64,000 nucleotides of DNA from Gordonia jinhuaensis (GCF_014639795.1 NZ_BMGC01000006.1:1-64000), one strand, 5' to 3'. Numbered from the stretch's first letter, positions 1 to 8,938 are shown. Notes: generated by a model from the letters alone, not told the origin. Translations and numbers: made by a program.

Positions 1-2
1 AC

Positions 3-71
3 CGCCTCGGCAGATTGACCCCCATTGAATTCGAGACCATCATCAACCACGAGGCCCCTCAGGCCGCGTGA
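3..71 (+). pseudogene. C-terminal remnant of an IS3-family transposase
   Basis: The frame running in from the left edge ends LTPIEFET...A before a TGA. The LTPIEFE string is the usual C-terminus of the IS3-family OrfB (DDE integrase core) transposase. Only the last 22 residues are inside the window, so it cannot be told whether the element is intact further left. The following 71-106 stretch (TGTCACCTATCCGTGCACC) lies where the terminal inverted repeat would be, but the other end is not available to confirm this. Confidence 0.6.
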
Positions 72-134
72 CTAACCCTGTCACCTATCCGTGCACCAGG
101 CCCCAGTTAGGAGTTGGAGACCCGGCTGACAGGT

Positions 135-947
135 TTAGTCAGGTACCTCGCTACCGTCGGCATCGAGACGAACCAGCCTGAGCACGAGGTCGTGAGGTCT
201 CGCGGTTGTGCGGATGCGGTACAGCACAAACGCGTGTTGGATCGTACGGCGCGCAATCCGCAAGTCGGTCAGGAACAGCTCCCGATTGGGAATCCGTTGG
301 CTCACGCGCCCATGCTCGTACATCGCGTGACTGCCGATCTCAGTGGTGACCTCGTTGAGCGCCCAGGTCTTCGCGTGGCTGACACCTGAGCACAACCGCC
401 ATGCCGTCAATAGCGACTCTGGGTGCGCAGGCAGGTCGTCGACCGCCTCGATCAACTTCTCGTAGCCTCCGGCTTTAGCCGATTTGAGATCGAGGCCAAG
501 TCTGGCTGCCGCGGAATCTGCCCACCGCTGGCGTTGCTCCTGTTCGCTAACGTCGAGAGGCGCTCCCCGGTAGGCCTTCTCTGAGTAGCGCCAGGATTCT
601 CGATGTTGTGAGAGCAGTCTCGCGAGCCTGACATCGGCGTCTTCGGGTTGCAGTAGCCACACAGCACTGCCAGCCGATTCATACACGGCACGCAATAGTG
701 CGAACTGAGGAACGGCCCAGTCGCCGTTCAGCATCAACAGGCTCCCAGCCTCGATGCACTCATTCGCGTGCAGAAGCAGCCGTCGAGCAACGGTGGCGGC
801 CCAGATGTCGGGAAAGCGCGTCTCATCCTCGGCCAAGTCACTTCCGGCGTCGGCGTGGTGGCTCCAATGCTCACGCAAGAAGCTGGCGGTTTCATCGCGG
901 CTGGCCAACTCCTTACGGATGCTGTCACTGAACTCGCGATCGTCCAT
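135..947 (-). CDS. Hypothetical protein, no recognised family
   Basis: A 270-residue soluble protein with no signal peptide or membrane segment. The start is placed at the ATG giving MDDREFSDSI; the frame stays open 20 codons further, but that extension is rich in Arg/Ser and looks non-coding. The middle part (HANECIEAGSLLMLNGDW..ALLRAVYESAG) is helical and loosely resembles HEPN/DUF5677-like proteins, an unproven impression. It stands alone between a transposase remnant and the 3' end of tRNA-Val, so it is probably accessory cargo. Confidence 0.6.
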   Translation of the reverse strand: MDDREFSDSIRKELASRDETASFLREHWSHHADAGSDLAEDETRFPDIWAATVARRLLLHANECIEAGSLLMLNGDWAVPQFALLRAVYESAGSAVWLLQPEDADVRLARLLSQHRESWRYSEKAYRGAPLDVSEQEQRQRWADSAAARLGLDLKSAKAGGYEKLIEAVDDLPAHPESLLTAWRLCSGVSHAKTWALNEVTTEIGSHAMYEHGRVSQRIPNRELFLTDLRIARRTIQHAFVLYRIRTTARPHDLVLRLVRLDADGSEVPD

Positions 948-1275
948 GAGGACAGAGTTACCAGGTCGAGAGCGACGACAAGTCCCGTGCGTCGACTTGC
1001 GAAGCATTCAGCCCCCGCTCGCGCCTTCATCATTGAGATCATCGAGGCCGCCATCACCCGCGCGCTGGTTTCGATGGGGACACTGACGCGCTGACCGAGG
1101 TCCATCGCCGCATGCCGAAGAAGGAGTGGCGTTCAAGCCGTCTGAGCAGGCCGAGATGGACAACTCGGAGGTCTTCGTCTCGTCAGCTCGCCACGCCGTC
1201 ACCAACCTCTATGGTCAGTACAACTAGGCGCGCCCAGTTTTTCTGGACCCAAGAGATCTCCGAGATGGCACAAGT

Positions 1276-1306
1276 ATCGGTAAGCCGATTGGAACCAAGT
1301 GGTTCC
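1276..1306. repeat. Pair of adjacent perfect palindromes
   Basis: ATCGG-TAAG-CCGAT at 1276-1289 is followed one base later by GGAACCA-AG-TGGTTCC at 1291-1306. Both are perfect and lie in non-coding DNA. They could be operators or recombination sites; there is no T-tract, so a terminator is unlikely. Confidence 0.5.
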
Positions 1307-1387
1307 GACGACATGTGAGTTGCCGCGACATCCGGCGAGGTTCCGCATTCCAGATACCACCAGGTCTCGCCTCGTCCGGTGGAAAGC

Positions 1388-1414
1388 AAAAAACCCGCTG
1401 TCACCAGCGGGTTT
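1388..1414 (-). terminator. Rho-independent terminator of tRNA-Val(CAC)
   Basis: Read on the minus strand, AACCCGCTG pairs with CAGCGGGTT around a short loop and is followed by a run of T. It begins about 8 nt after the 3' end of the tRNA. Confidence 0.85.
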
Positions 1415-1421
1415 ATCGTTG

Positions 1422-1493
1422 TGGTCCCGGCTGGGATCGAACCAGCGACCTCCCCGGTGTGAACGGGACGCTCTTCCACTGAGCCACGGGACC
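1422..1493 (-). tRNA. tRNA-Val (anticodon CAC)
   Basis: On the minus strand the 7-bp acceptor GGTCCCG/CGGGACC, the D-arm GCTC..GAGC, the anticodon stem TCCCG/CGGGG with loop TTCACAC, and the T-arm CTGGTTCGATCCCAG all form. The discriminator is A and CCA is not encoded. The 3' end points towards the accessory region at 1-1400. Confidence 0.95.
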
Positions 1494-1717
1494 GCGTGCC
1501 GAAGATTTCTCGGCTCTCGCGAGGACAGACACTAACACGACATACCCTTCATTCACCAAATCCGGTCGGTGATCGCCGCGCGTTCACTTCAACCCTCACA
1601 CGCGAGCACGGCACGAGCGCCGATCTGCCCGTCTGACCAGGCGATTTGGCAAGTACAGATGCGTCGGATAATGTTCTGACCCGCACCGCGAAGAACGAAA
1701 TGTTCACCGCGGGGCAC

Positions 1718-1790
1718 GCGGATGTAGCGCAGCTGGTAGCGCATCACCTTGCCAAGGTGAGGGTCGCGGGTTCGAATCCCGTCATCCGCT
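1718..1790 (+). tRNA. tRNA-Gly (anticodon GCC)
   Basis: Acceptor GCGGATG/CATCCGC, anticodon loop TTGCCAA and T-loop GGTTCGAATCC are all present; discriminator T. First of a three-tRNA cluster (Gly-Cys-Val) with 19-nt and 17-nt gaps, probably one transcript. Confidence 0.96.
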
Positions 1791-1809
1791 CGGAGCGAGA
1801 AATCGCCGT

Positions 1810-1883
1810 GGTGGTGTGGCCGAGTGGTGAGGCAACGGCCTGCAAAGCCGTGTACACGGGTTCGATTCCCGTCGCCACCTCCA
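1810..1883 (+). tRNA. tRNA-Cys (anticodon GCA)
   Basis: Acceptor GGTGGTG/CGCCACC with one G.U pair, anticodon loop CTGCAAA and T-loop GGTTCGATTCC. The mature body ends at 1880 and CCA is encoded at 1881-1883. Middle member of the Gly-Cys-Val cluster. Confidence 0.95.
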
Positions 1884-1897
1884 CACCCATAGGTCCG

Positions 1898-1972
1898 GCG
1901 CGATTAGCTCAGTGGGAGAGCGCTTCCCTGACACGGAAGAGGTCACTGGTTCAATCCCAGTATCGCGCACCA
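1898..1972 (+). tRNA. tRNA-Val (anticodon GAC)
   Basis: Acceptor GCGCGAT/ATCGCGC, anticodon loop CTGACAC, T-loop GGTTCAATCCC. The body ends at 1969 and CCA is encoded at 1970-1972. Together with the minus-strand CAC gene, two different valine isoacceptors lie within 500 bp. Confidence 0.96.
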
Positions 1973-1988
1973 GAGTCATTGCAGGTCA

Positions 1989-2014
1989 GGCCCGGTTTTC
2001 ACCGGGCCTTTCTT
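1989..2014 (+). terminator. Rho-independent terminator of the tRNA cluster
   Basis: GGCCCGGT pairs with ACCGGGCC around a TTTC loop and is followed by TTTCTT. It begins 17 nt after the last tRNA. Confidence 0.85.
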
Positions 2015-2211
2015 GTATCCGTGACCATTGCGTGCACCAAGCGGGACGGCGATGGCAGTGTTGCAAGCCTTCTGGTCCCGCGCCTGGTGCCGTTCAGCAG
2101 GTCACTCCTCAGGGTCGCATCTCGGGGGTCACGCGAGGATGTGAGGTCACAATGCAGCGACCAGTCGGCATTCTCCGCAGTGGCACAGCCCTTCTTCGTG
2201 ATACTGAATTC

Positions 2212-2946
2212 ATGAGGTTGAGTCCCGCACTGCTGCCGGTGGTCGGCATCACTGTGCTGGTACTCCTCCTGGCCGCGTGCGGCGGCGGCCGTGACGTCGC
2301 GAGGTCTTCGTCCTCGACCCCGGCTTCCCCTCTGGCCATGCGGCCGACCGACTCCCCCGGCCGTGCCACCCAACCGTCGCCGGGTCTCACCGACGCTCCG
2401 TCCACGCCAGCATCACCCCCGACGAACACACCGACCGACTCGACGACGGAGCCGAGCACTGCAGAACCGGTCGAGGCCGGAACTCGATGCGGCAACGCGG
2501 GGGCCACTGCGGTGATGGCCGACGGTGCAACCGCCACCTGCAGCCTGCTCGAGGGCACAGATCTCTACGTCTGGTCGCGACCCGTGGGCACGCACCCCGA
2601 CAGCCCCGCGCCGCCCTCGCCCCAACCGCCGGCGACGATCCCCACGCCGACCGCTCCGGCCGTGACCGCACCGAGTGTGGGCAGCCGCTGCTTCGGATAT
2701 CAGATCGGGATGGCGACCACCGATGCGTCGGGCCGGCAGGTGGTGTGCGATGACTACAGCTGGCGCGCCGGCAACGCCGAGCCTCCTACGCATCCGTGGG
2801 TCGACGACCAGGGCCGGCAGCCCCCGGGTCAGTATTCCCAGGGTCAATGGCCACAGGGGCAATGGTCACAAGAGCAATGGCAGCAGTGCATCGCCACGCA
2901 TAGCATCGGCGAATGCCAGGCGAGCCTGCCTCAGCCGACGGGCTGA
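2212..2946 (+). CDS. Proline-rich lipoprotein with duplicated Cys-pair module
   Basis: A 244-residue predicted lipoprotein. The start ATG gives a short MR n-region, a hydrophobic stretch and the lipobox LAAC (Cys23), so an earlier in-frame ATG at 2152 is less likely. A Pro/Thr/Ser-rich linker (about residues 30-85) is followed by two similar modules with paired cysteines, GTRCGNAG...TATCSLL and GSRCFGYQ...QVVCDDY, separated by a second proline-rich linker. The C-terminus is Gln-rich with one more Cys pair. It would sit on the outer face of the membrane; function unknown. It lies alone downstream of the tRNA terminator. Confidence 0.75.
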   Translation: MRLSPALLPVVGITVLVLLLAACGGGRDVARSSSSTPASPLAMRPTDSPGRATQPSPGLTDAPSTPASPPTNTPTDSTTEPSTAEPVEAGTRCGNAGATAVMADGATATCSLLEGTDLYVWSRPVGTHPDSPAPPSPQPPATIPTPTAPAVTAPSVGSRCFGYQIGMATTDASGRQVVCDDYSWRAGNAEPPTHPWVDDQGRQPPGQYSQGQWPQGQWSQEQWQQCIATHSIGECQASLPQPTG

Positions 2947-3079
2947 CCTGCAGGAACAACTCGCGCGAGTGTGATTCCCGTGATAGAGTCGGATCGTTTG
3001 TGGCTCGATGCGGCTGTTTGCGCCGTGCCACGACGCCAGCCCGCACTATCCACACTGAATCTCGATGAGGAACATCGGC

Positions 3080-3280
3080 GTGAACGACACACTCGACCGC
3101 GACATCCTGCAGTTCACCCTTGATTGGGCCACCGCCAACGACGTGTCGGTCACCGGCACCGAGGTGGTGACCCAGCTGCTGCCCATCACCCGCCGTTACA
3201 GCGACATCGCCGAGCGTGACCAGGCGCTGCGCGAGGCGGTGCGTCGGATCGAGATCGCACGCCTGGAAGCCTCTCTCTGA
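3080..3280 (+). CDS. Small hypothetical protein
   Basis: A 66-residue acidic, helical protein (DTLDRDILQFTLDWATAN..., ending RRIEIARLEASL). The GTG at 3080 has a GAGGA motif 8 nt upstream and is preferred over the ATG at 3065, whose own context contains that ribosome site. No family recognised and no membrane segment. It ends 43 bp before the convergent DUF4185 reading frame. Confidence 0.55.
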   Translation: MNDTLDRDILQFTLDWATANDVSVTGTEVVTQLLPITRRYSDIAERDQALREAVRRIEIARLEASL

Positions 3281-3323
3281 GGCACTCGGCTTCTGCCCGA
3301 ATCTCCGCGCGTCCCGCCGCCGG

Positions 3324-4857
3324 TCAGTTCAGTCGTACCCGCATCAGCTCGACGTTGTAGGTGACCCACGACGACATCGTGAAGTACAGGTCACGGCCGT
3401 TGGACCACGGGTGCATGAACCCGCCGTAGAGCTGCGGGTACTGCGCCGACGAGACCAGCGGGACCGGAGCCGACCAGACGCCCTGCGGCTCGGTGGCCTC
3501 GCGGAGCAGGATCTGACCCCGCACCACGTCGAGATAGGTCATCTGCCAACGGTGTCGGGCGGCGTCGTAGCGCACCGAGCTCTCCCCCACCGGCGCGCTG
3601 AACAATGTCTGTGCGACGTTCGGATCGGTGGCGGGGATCCAACGGCCCCCATTCCAGTACTGATATGCGGTCTTGTTCAGGACGTCGGTGTCGCGCACGC
3701 GCGCGAGAGCCACCGCTCCCAGCCTCGAGTTGGGTGTGCCGAACATGTAGACATAGCCCTCATGCGGCACCATCGCCGACACCTGGAACTTGGACAGTCC
3801 GAAGATGTTGTCCCACACCGCATACGGATCACGTACCCAGGTCGACCCACCGTCATCGGAGTAGGCGAGGCCGCCGTAGTTGGTGCGCCACACGCCACCC
3901 ACCGGTCCCCAACTGCGCACCGACATGTAGCTCATGTACTGACGGTTGCCCAGCGCGAACCCCGAGGTCGGGATGGTGGTCAGCTCGATACCGTCGATCT
4001 TGCGACTCGACACCCTGCGCGGCGTGACATCGGCTGTCCTGCACCATCGTGTCGATGAACAGCCCCTTGTCGAGATCGGTGGTGCCCGAGAAGCCCAGAA
4101 CGTTGCTGCGCCAGTCGGTTCCGTTGGCACCGGGCGGGGTGAAGCCCTGACCGAAGGTGTCTCCGAAAGCGACCGCGACCTTGCCCGGGGCAGCCTGCCA
4201 CATGATCCCCAGATCGGTGCCGTTGATCTGCCAGCGCTTGTCGGTGCGACTGGTCGACCCGCGACCGGTCACCGTTCCCACATCCGTGAGCCCCGACACC
4301 GACGGTGCCGAGGGACGCGCCGCCTGTGGTGCCGGGGCGGTTCCCGGAGCGGCGGCGGGTGGTCGCGGCGGGAGCACCGGCGGATTCGGGTTCGGAACCG
4401 GGATCGCGATGTTGATCGGTGACGGGGTGACCTGGACCTTCGGAATCCGGATGAACGCAGATCCAGACGTGAGCGCGTTCTGAGTCGGTGTGCCGGTGAT
4501 GTCGGGACACGGATCGACGCAGATGTTCGGTAGCGGCTTCTGCGACGGGATCCGCACCGGCGCAGGATCTGCGGGCGCGGGCATCGGGACGGTGAACACG
4601 TGCGGATACGGGATGCCGATGGTGATCTTCTCCGGCAGCACCGAGGATCCGGCCGACCCGGTCCCGCCGTCATCGGGTGCGGGCTTGTCGTTGACGCATC
4701 CCGAGCTCGGTAGATCCGGTGAGCCCGCGAAGGCCGGTGCGGCCACCGCCGCGCCGCCGGAGACGAGCCCCGTCGACACCACCGCGATCACACCCGTCAC
4801 GACCCGGCCGCGCCGGTTGCCTGCCACCGCCACCGCCACCCGAACCTCCGAATGCAT
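3324..4857 (-). pseudogene. Secreted DUF4185 (GH183-like) protein, frameshifted
   Basis: The protein is split over two frames. The upstream part (from 4857) has a signal peptide ending near AAPAFA, a Cys/Pro-rich region (IPYPHVFTVPMPAPADP, PPVLPPRPPAAAP) and the first half of a DUF4185 domain (GKVAVAFGDTFG, SNVLGF..DLDKGLFID). The second half (KIDGIELTTIPTSG, YMSYMSVRSWG, GGLAYSDDGGSTW) continues in another frame to 3324. The switch falls at about 4035, where one extra base (or two missing) separates MVQD from ADVTPRR. DUF4185 members were recently assigned to GH183 endo-D-arabinanases, so the ancestral role may be cleaving arabinan of arabinogalactan or lipoarabinomannan. Sequencing error is an alternative. 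Confidence 0.75.
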
Positions 4858-4991
4858 CCGCGCACGTTGCGCCGCCGCACCTACCGAACTCTGTGAAGTC
4901 GGTGTGAGTATTGCACGGTGTCAGGCGGTGAGGGAGCCGATCGGCGGTGTCGTCGCGGGCCCCAGTGCCGCTGGTCCCGGCCACCGCTCGT

Positions 4992-5014
4992 GACGGTCAC
5001 CGCTGGTGACGGTC
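4992..5014. terminator. Hairpin downstream of the sarcosine oxidase gene
   Basis: GTCACC-GCT-GGTGAC forms a short stem inside a larger imperfect repeat, just after the minus-strand oxidase gene ends at 5023. There is no T-tract, so terminator function is tentative. Confidence 0.3.
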
Positions 5015-5022
5015 GTGTCCGG

Positions 5023-6183
5023 TCATATCGCGGCCAGTGCGGGTCGGCGCGGATCGAACAGCGCGACCGGGTGATCGGTGCGTCCGGCGGTGGCGAGGTC
5101 GGCCAGGATCTCACCGATCACCGGGACGAACTTGAAGCCGTGTCCGCTGAAACCGCAACCCACACTGACCTGTTCGTGTGCGGGGTGGGTCCCGACCACG
5201 AAATGCTCGTCGGGCGTCACCGAGTAGAGGCAGGTCTTGGCCTGCACCACCGGTCCGGTGAGATGCGGGAAGAGTTGGCGCGCACGATCTCTCATCGTCT
5301 CGTTCTCCTCGTCGCGGACCACGCGGTCGATCGTGTTGGCGGTGGTGGGTGTCCCGACGCGGAAGAAGCCGAGTTTGAATCCGCCGTCGCGGCCGTCGGT
5401 CATCGGGAATCCGTAGATCTGCTGATTGGCGTGGGTTTCCTCGACGTAGATCGGATGCCTGTCCTCATGCCAGTACTCGTAGGGCACCGCGGAGAAGTCA
5501 GGGGTGAACCAATGGAAGATCATGCGTTCGATCGACAGTGGAAGCCCCATGTCGGCGAGCATCTGCGGTGCCCACGCCCCCGGTGTCACGATCAGTCGGT
5601 CGCCGCCGTATCGACCCTGCGGGGTGATCACCTCCACCCCGCCACCGGGGGTCGCACCCCACCAGATCACCGGTTCACCGAAGCGCAGCGTGGCGCCCTT
5701 GCGCGCGGCGACTTCGGCGTTGGCGATCGTGGTCTCCTCGGGGCGCACGTAGCCGGCGTTGTCCTCGTAGAGCGCGAGCGCGTCGTCGGCGGGGTCCATG
5801 GTCGGGAACCGGCTGCGGATCTCCGACGCGTCGAGGATCTCGTGGGCGAGGCCGTGCTTCTCGGCCGCCTCGCGGCTGCCGGCGAACACCGGATTCTCGG
5901 GGTCGCCGATGTAGATGCCGCCGCACAGGTTCATGATCGAACGGCCCGATTCGGTCTCCAGTTTCCGCCAGCCGTCATAGGCGCTGCGCAGCAACGGGAC
6001 ATAGGCGGGATCCTCGAAGTAGGACTGACGGATGATCCGTGTCCCGCCGTGCGCCGACCCCTGGTCGTGGCCGGGCTGATAGGTCTCGAGCCCGAGGACC
6101 GACACGCCGCGCTCGGCCAGTGCGTTGCACGCCGCGCCACCCATCGAGCCGACACCGATAACGATGACGTCGTAACTGTCCAC
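5023..6183 (-). CDS. Monomeric sarcosine oxidase (SolA/MSOX type)
   Basis: A 386-residue flavoprotein of the DAO superfamily, predicted to oxidise sarcosine to glycine, formaldehyde and H2O2. The N-terminus YDVIVIGVGSMGGAACNALA is the FAD-binding Rossmann motif. HGGTRIIRQSY matches the MSOX/N-methyltryptophan oxidase signature. KTCLYSVTPDEHFVVG contains the cysteine that carries covalent FAD in MSOX. GTG 6183 is chosen because AAGG lies 6 nt upstream and the Rossmann strand follows at once. It is 72 bp downstream of the dimethylglycine oxidase gene on the same strand, so its product would feed directly into this enzyme. N-methyltryptophan oxidase is the alternative reading; the pathway context favours sarcosine. 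Confidence 0.85.
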   Translation of the reverse strand: MDSYDVIVIGVGSMGGAACNALAERGVSVLGLETYQPGHDQGSAHGGTRIIRQSYFEDPAYVPLLRSAYDGWRKLETESGRSIMNLCGGIYIGDPENPVFAGSREAAEKHGLAHEILDASEIRSRFPTMDPADDALALYEDNAGYVRPEETTIANAEVAARKGATLRFGEPVIWWGATPGGGVEVITPQGRYGGDRLIVTPGAWAPQMLADMGLPLSIERMIFHWFTPDFSAVPYEYWHEDRHPIYVEETHANQQIYGFPMTDGRDGGFKLGFFRVGTPTTANTIDRVVRDEENETMRDRARQLFPHLTGPVVQAKTCLYSVTPDEHFVVGTHPAHEQVSVGCGFSGHGFKFVPVIGEILADLATAGRTDHPVALFDPRRPALAAI

Positions 6184-6255
6184 TTCCCACCTTCTGTTCG
6201 TGCTGCTGAGCATTCCTCGTCCACCGTCGGACACGGAGCGTCCATACGGCATCTG

Positions 6256-8739
6256 TCAACAGCGCATGTGTTTGGACTCCGGATCGAAGATCGGTTCGGC
6301 GGTGACGGTGGCCGCCAGTCGCCGACCGAAGTACTCGATCTCCACACCCGTACCCACCGCGCAGAGTTCCGGCGGCAACCAGGCGTAGGCAATCGACAGG
6401 CCGGTGGTGTATCCGTGGTCAGCACTGGTGACATAACCGACCACGTCACCGTGGTGATAGACGGGTTCGGAGCCGAGGACCACACGGTCGGGGTCGTCGA
6501 GGGTCAGGCAGGTCAGGCGTCGTCGAATTTCTCGTCGGGACAACGCATCGCGTCCCATGAACGACCGGTCACCGGGGCGGACGGCAAAGCCGATACCCGC
6601 CTCCTCGGGGGTGTCCTCGCGGGTGAGGTCGGTGCCCCACAGTCGGTAGCCCTTCTCCAGGCGCAGACTCTCGAAGGCGCGGCGTCCCGCGGCGACCAGA
6701 CCGTGCGGACGTCCGGCCTCCCACAACGCATCCCACAGGTGCCGGGAGAACTCGGCCGGTGTGTAGAGTTCCCAGCCCAGCTCGCCCACATAGCTCAGCC
6801 GCAGCGCGAGGACCGGCGCGCCGGCCACCCGGATCTGCTTGGCCCGGTAGAACCCGAACCCTTCGTCACTGACATCGTCGGCGGTGAGCGCGGACAGGAT
6901 GTCACGCGCCCGCGGACCCCACAGGCCCAGCCCGCAGGAGCCGCTACCGACATCGCGCACCTGTACCGCCGACTGCGGATCACGATGTGAGGCAATCCAT
7001 TGCGCGTCGAGGTTGCCGTTGACGCCGAGGTGATAGCGCTCGGCGCCCAGGCGCGCGACGGTGACATCGGAGAGCACGCCACCGGAGTTGTCCAACAGCA
7101 GTCCGTAGACGATCCGGCCGATCGGCTTGTCCACGCTCGTGCTCAGCAGCGAGTCCAGAAGTGCGGTCGCCCCCGGACCCGAGACCTCCAGACGCGGTAG
7201 CGCGCTCATGTCGAACAACCCGGCCGTGGTCCGCGTGGCCATCGCCTCGGCGGCCGCGATCGGCGACCAGAACTGCACCGACCACCGATCACGTTCGGCG
7301 ACAGCAGGTCTGGGGAGGTCGGCGTTGGCCTCGAACCACAGCGGCCGCTCCCACCCGGCGACCTCACCGAACACCGCGCCGAGTGCGGCCTGACGGTCGT
7401 GGAATCCGGTGGTCCGCAGGGCGCGATGCCGCAGCGTGCTGGCGCGGGGATGGATCACGTCGTAGACCTCGTCATAGGCCTCGCAGGCCCGCGCGACGGT
7501 GAAGTCGTGACTGACGACCGCCGGGTCGAATCGGCGGTAGTCCAATCCGTGCGTGTCGATGCCGGGGTCGCCGGAGGTCACCCAGTCGGCGACGACCTGC
7601 GCGACCCCGGCCGACTGGGTGACCCACACTGCCTGCGCGAGCCACAATCCGTCGACCCCGGTGACCGGGCCGAGCATCGGACCGCCGTCGGGTGTGAAGG
7701 AGAAGATCCCGTTGAAGCAGCGGTCGGTGTCGAGGTCCGCCGAGCGCAGTTCGGGGATGATCCGTTGTGCCTCGGCCCAGGTGGGTGCGAAGTCATCGAC
7801 TGTGAAGTCGTGCATCGACGGGTGCGTGCCGGTGGCGGCGAAGTCGTCGGCGCCGGCGATCCGCTCGGGTTCCACCGGGATCGGGCGATGCTCGTAGGCG
7901 CCGATCGCGATCGTCGGACCCCACTCGCGCAGGTACATCGCATGGTCTTGATGACGCAGCATCGGCTTGACCAGCTCGGTCGCCTCGTCGAGCCCCGCCA
8001 GCGAGGCGAGCGGAGTGCTCCACCCGAAACCGTGCTCCATCGGCATCATCGACAGCTCGAAACCCAGCAGGTCGCGCGCCAGACCAGGGCCCCAGAGTCC
8101 GGCGCACGAGATGACCACGTCGGCGGGGATGGTCCGTCGGGACGCGTCGGCGGCGGGTACCCCGACCACCTCGACCCCGGTCACCCGCGATCCGGCCGTG
8201 GTGATGCCCACCACTCGGGTGTGCCCGAGGATCCGCGCACCGCCCGCCATCGCGCGCTGCGCCTGCCAGGCGACCGCCCGCACACCCTTGACCACCGCAT
8301 CCGACGGCGTGTGAAAGCCGCCGAGCACACTCGACTGGTCCAGGCCCGGCCACAGGCGCGCACATTCCTCCGGCGACAGCAGTGCCGAGTCGATCCCCCA
8401 CGAACTCGCCAGCCCGTGGCGTCGCCGAAGGTCGGTCAGACGTTCCGGTGTGGTCGCGATCTCCAGGCCGCCGACGCGTTTCATCACCCAGTCGCCGTCG
8501 ACGGTCAGTCCGTCGAGTTTGTCCAGGGTGCGTTGGGCAAGGGTGCTCATCACGCGGTTCGGCGACGTCTGGAAGACGAAACCCGGTGCGTGCGAGCTCG
8601 ATCCGCCGGTGACGAACAACGGACCCTGCTCGACCACCGTGACGTCGGTGATCCCGCGCAGCACCAGCTCGTCGGCGAGGGCGGCACCGACCACACCGAG
8701 GCCGATGATCACGACGCGGGGAACTGCTGTGAGGCTCAT
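6256..8739 (-). CDS. Dimethylglycine oxidase (FAD + GcvT folate domains)
   Basis: An 827-residue two-module enzyme closely resembling Arthrobacter globiformis dimethylglycine oxidase (830 residues). The N-terminal half has the Rossmann motif VVIIGLGVVGAALADEL and GGSSSHAPGFVFQT, whose His is the FAD attachment site in this family. A middle domain holds FNGIFSFTPDGGPMLG. The C-terminal half is a GcvT-like folate domain (TTAGLFDMSALPRLEVSG, RLSYVGELGWELY, FESLRLEKGYRLWGTD). The reaction demethylates dimethylglycine to sarcosine and passes the C1 unit to tetrahydrofolate. The start has a perfect GGAGG 7 nt upstream. A TGTTGCG operator-like palindrome lies about 90 bp upstream. Confidence 0.9.
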   Translation of the reverse strand: MSLTAVPRVVIIGLGVVGAALADELVLRGITDVTVVEQGPLFVTGGSSSHAPGFVFQTSPNRVMSTLAQRTLDKLDGLTVDGDWVMKRVGGLEIATTPERLTDLRRRHGLASSWGIDSALLSPEECARLWPGLDQSSVLGGFHTPSDAVVKGVRAVAWQAQRAMAGGARILGHTRVVGITTAGSRVTGVEVVGVPAADASRRTIPADVVISCAGLWGPGLARDLLGFELSMMPMEHGFGWSTPLASLAGLDEATELVKPMLRHQDHAMYLREWGPTIAIGAYEHRPIPVEPERIAGADDFAATGTHPSMHDFTVDDFAPTWAEAQRIIPELRSADLDTDRCFNGIFSFTPDGGPMLGPVTGVDGLWLAQAVWVTQSAGVAQVVADWVTSGDPGIDTHGLDYRRFDPAVVSHDFTVARACEAYDEVYDVIHPRASTLRHRALRTTGFHDRQAALGAVFGEVAGWERPLWFEANADLPRPAVAERDRWSVQFWSPIAAAEAMATRTTAGLFDMSALPRLEVSGPGATALLDSLLSTSVDKPIGRIVYGLLLDNSGGVLSDVTVARLGAERYHLGVNGNLDAQWIASHRDPQSAVQVRDVGSGSCGLGLWGPRARDILSALTADDVSDEGFGFYRAKQIRVAGAPVLALRLSYVGELGWELYTPAEFSRHLWDALWEAGRPHGLVAAGRRAFESLRLEKGYRLWGTDLTREDTPEEAGIGFAVRPGDRSFMGRDALSRREIRRRLTCLTLDDPDRVVLGSEPVYHHGDVVGYVTSADHGYTTGLSIAYAWLPPELCAVGTGVEIEYFGRRLAATVTAEPIFDPESKHMRC

Positions 8740-8827
8740 GGCCGGACCTCCGTGGGGTGAGCCGAGTCGACGGGCAAGCCCGGGAGCTCGGGGCGAGCTC
8801 GGGCATCTCCTGCGACTGCACAGGTCT

Positions 8828-8846
8828 TGTTGCGTATGACGCACTC
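8828..8846. promoter_or_regulatory. Putative IclR operator A (upstream of dimethylglycine oxidase)
   Basis: TGTTGCG-TATGA-CGCACTC has a perfect left arm and a partly degenerate right arm of the palindrome TGTTGCG-N5-CGCAACA. A further perfect half-site CGCAACA lies at 8860-8866. It sits between the iclR gene and the dimethylglycine oxidase gene. Same motif as sites B and C. Confidence 0.6.
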
Positions 8847-8938
8847 CCGCTCTGCAGTACGCAACATACTCGATCTGCGATCAGGCTAGGCGCAACCACA
8901 CACGCCAGCAATCCCGTTTCACGCCCGGGAGCAGGTGT

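Larger units (their letters stand above)
948..1421. other. Gene-poor junction between accessory gene and tRNA-Val
   Basis: No convincing gene. A short open stretch ending at 1227 (MDNSEVFVSSARHAV...) could be the tail of a decayed gene. Two adjacent palindromes lie at 1276-1289 (ATCGG-taag-CCGAT) and 1291-1306 (GGAACCA-AG-TGGTTCC). The tRNA-Val terminator lies at the right end. The stretch faces the 3' end of the tRNA, the usual side of integrase attachment sites, but no integrase is visible. Confidence 0.5.

Noticed and set aside
4918-6990. 690-codon plus-strand reading frame
   Set aside because: Antisense to the sarcosine oxidase and dimethylglycine oxidase genes; composition is typical of GC-rich shadow frames and no domain is recognisable.
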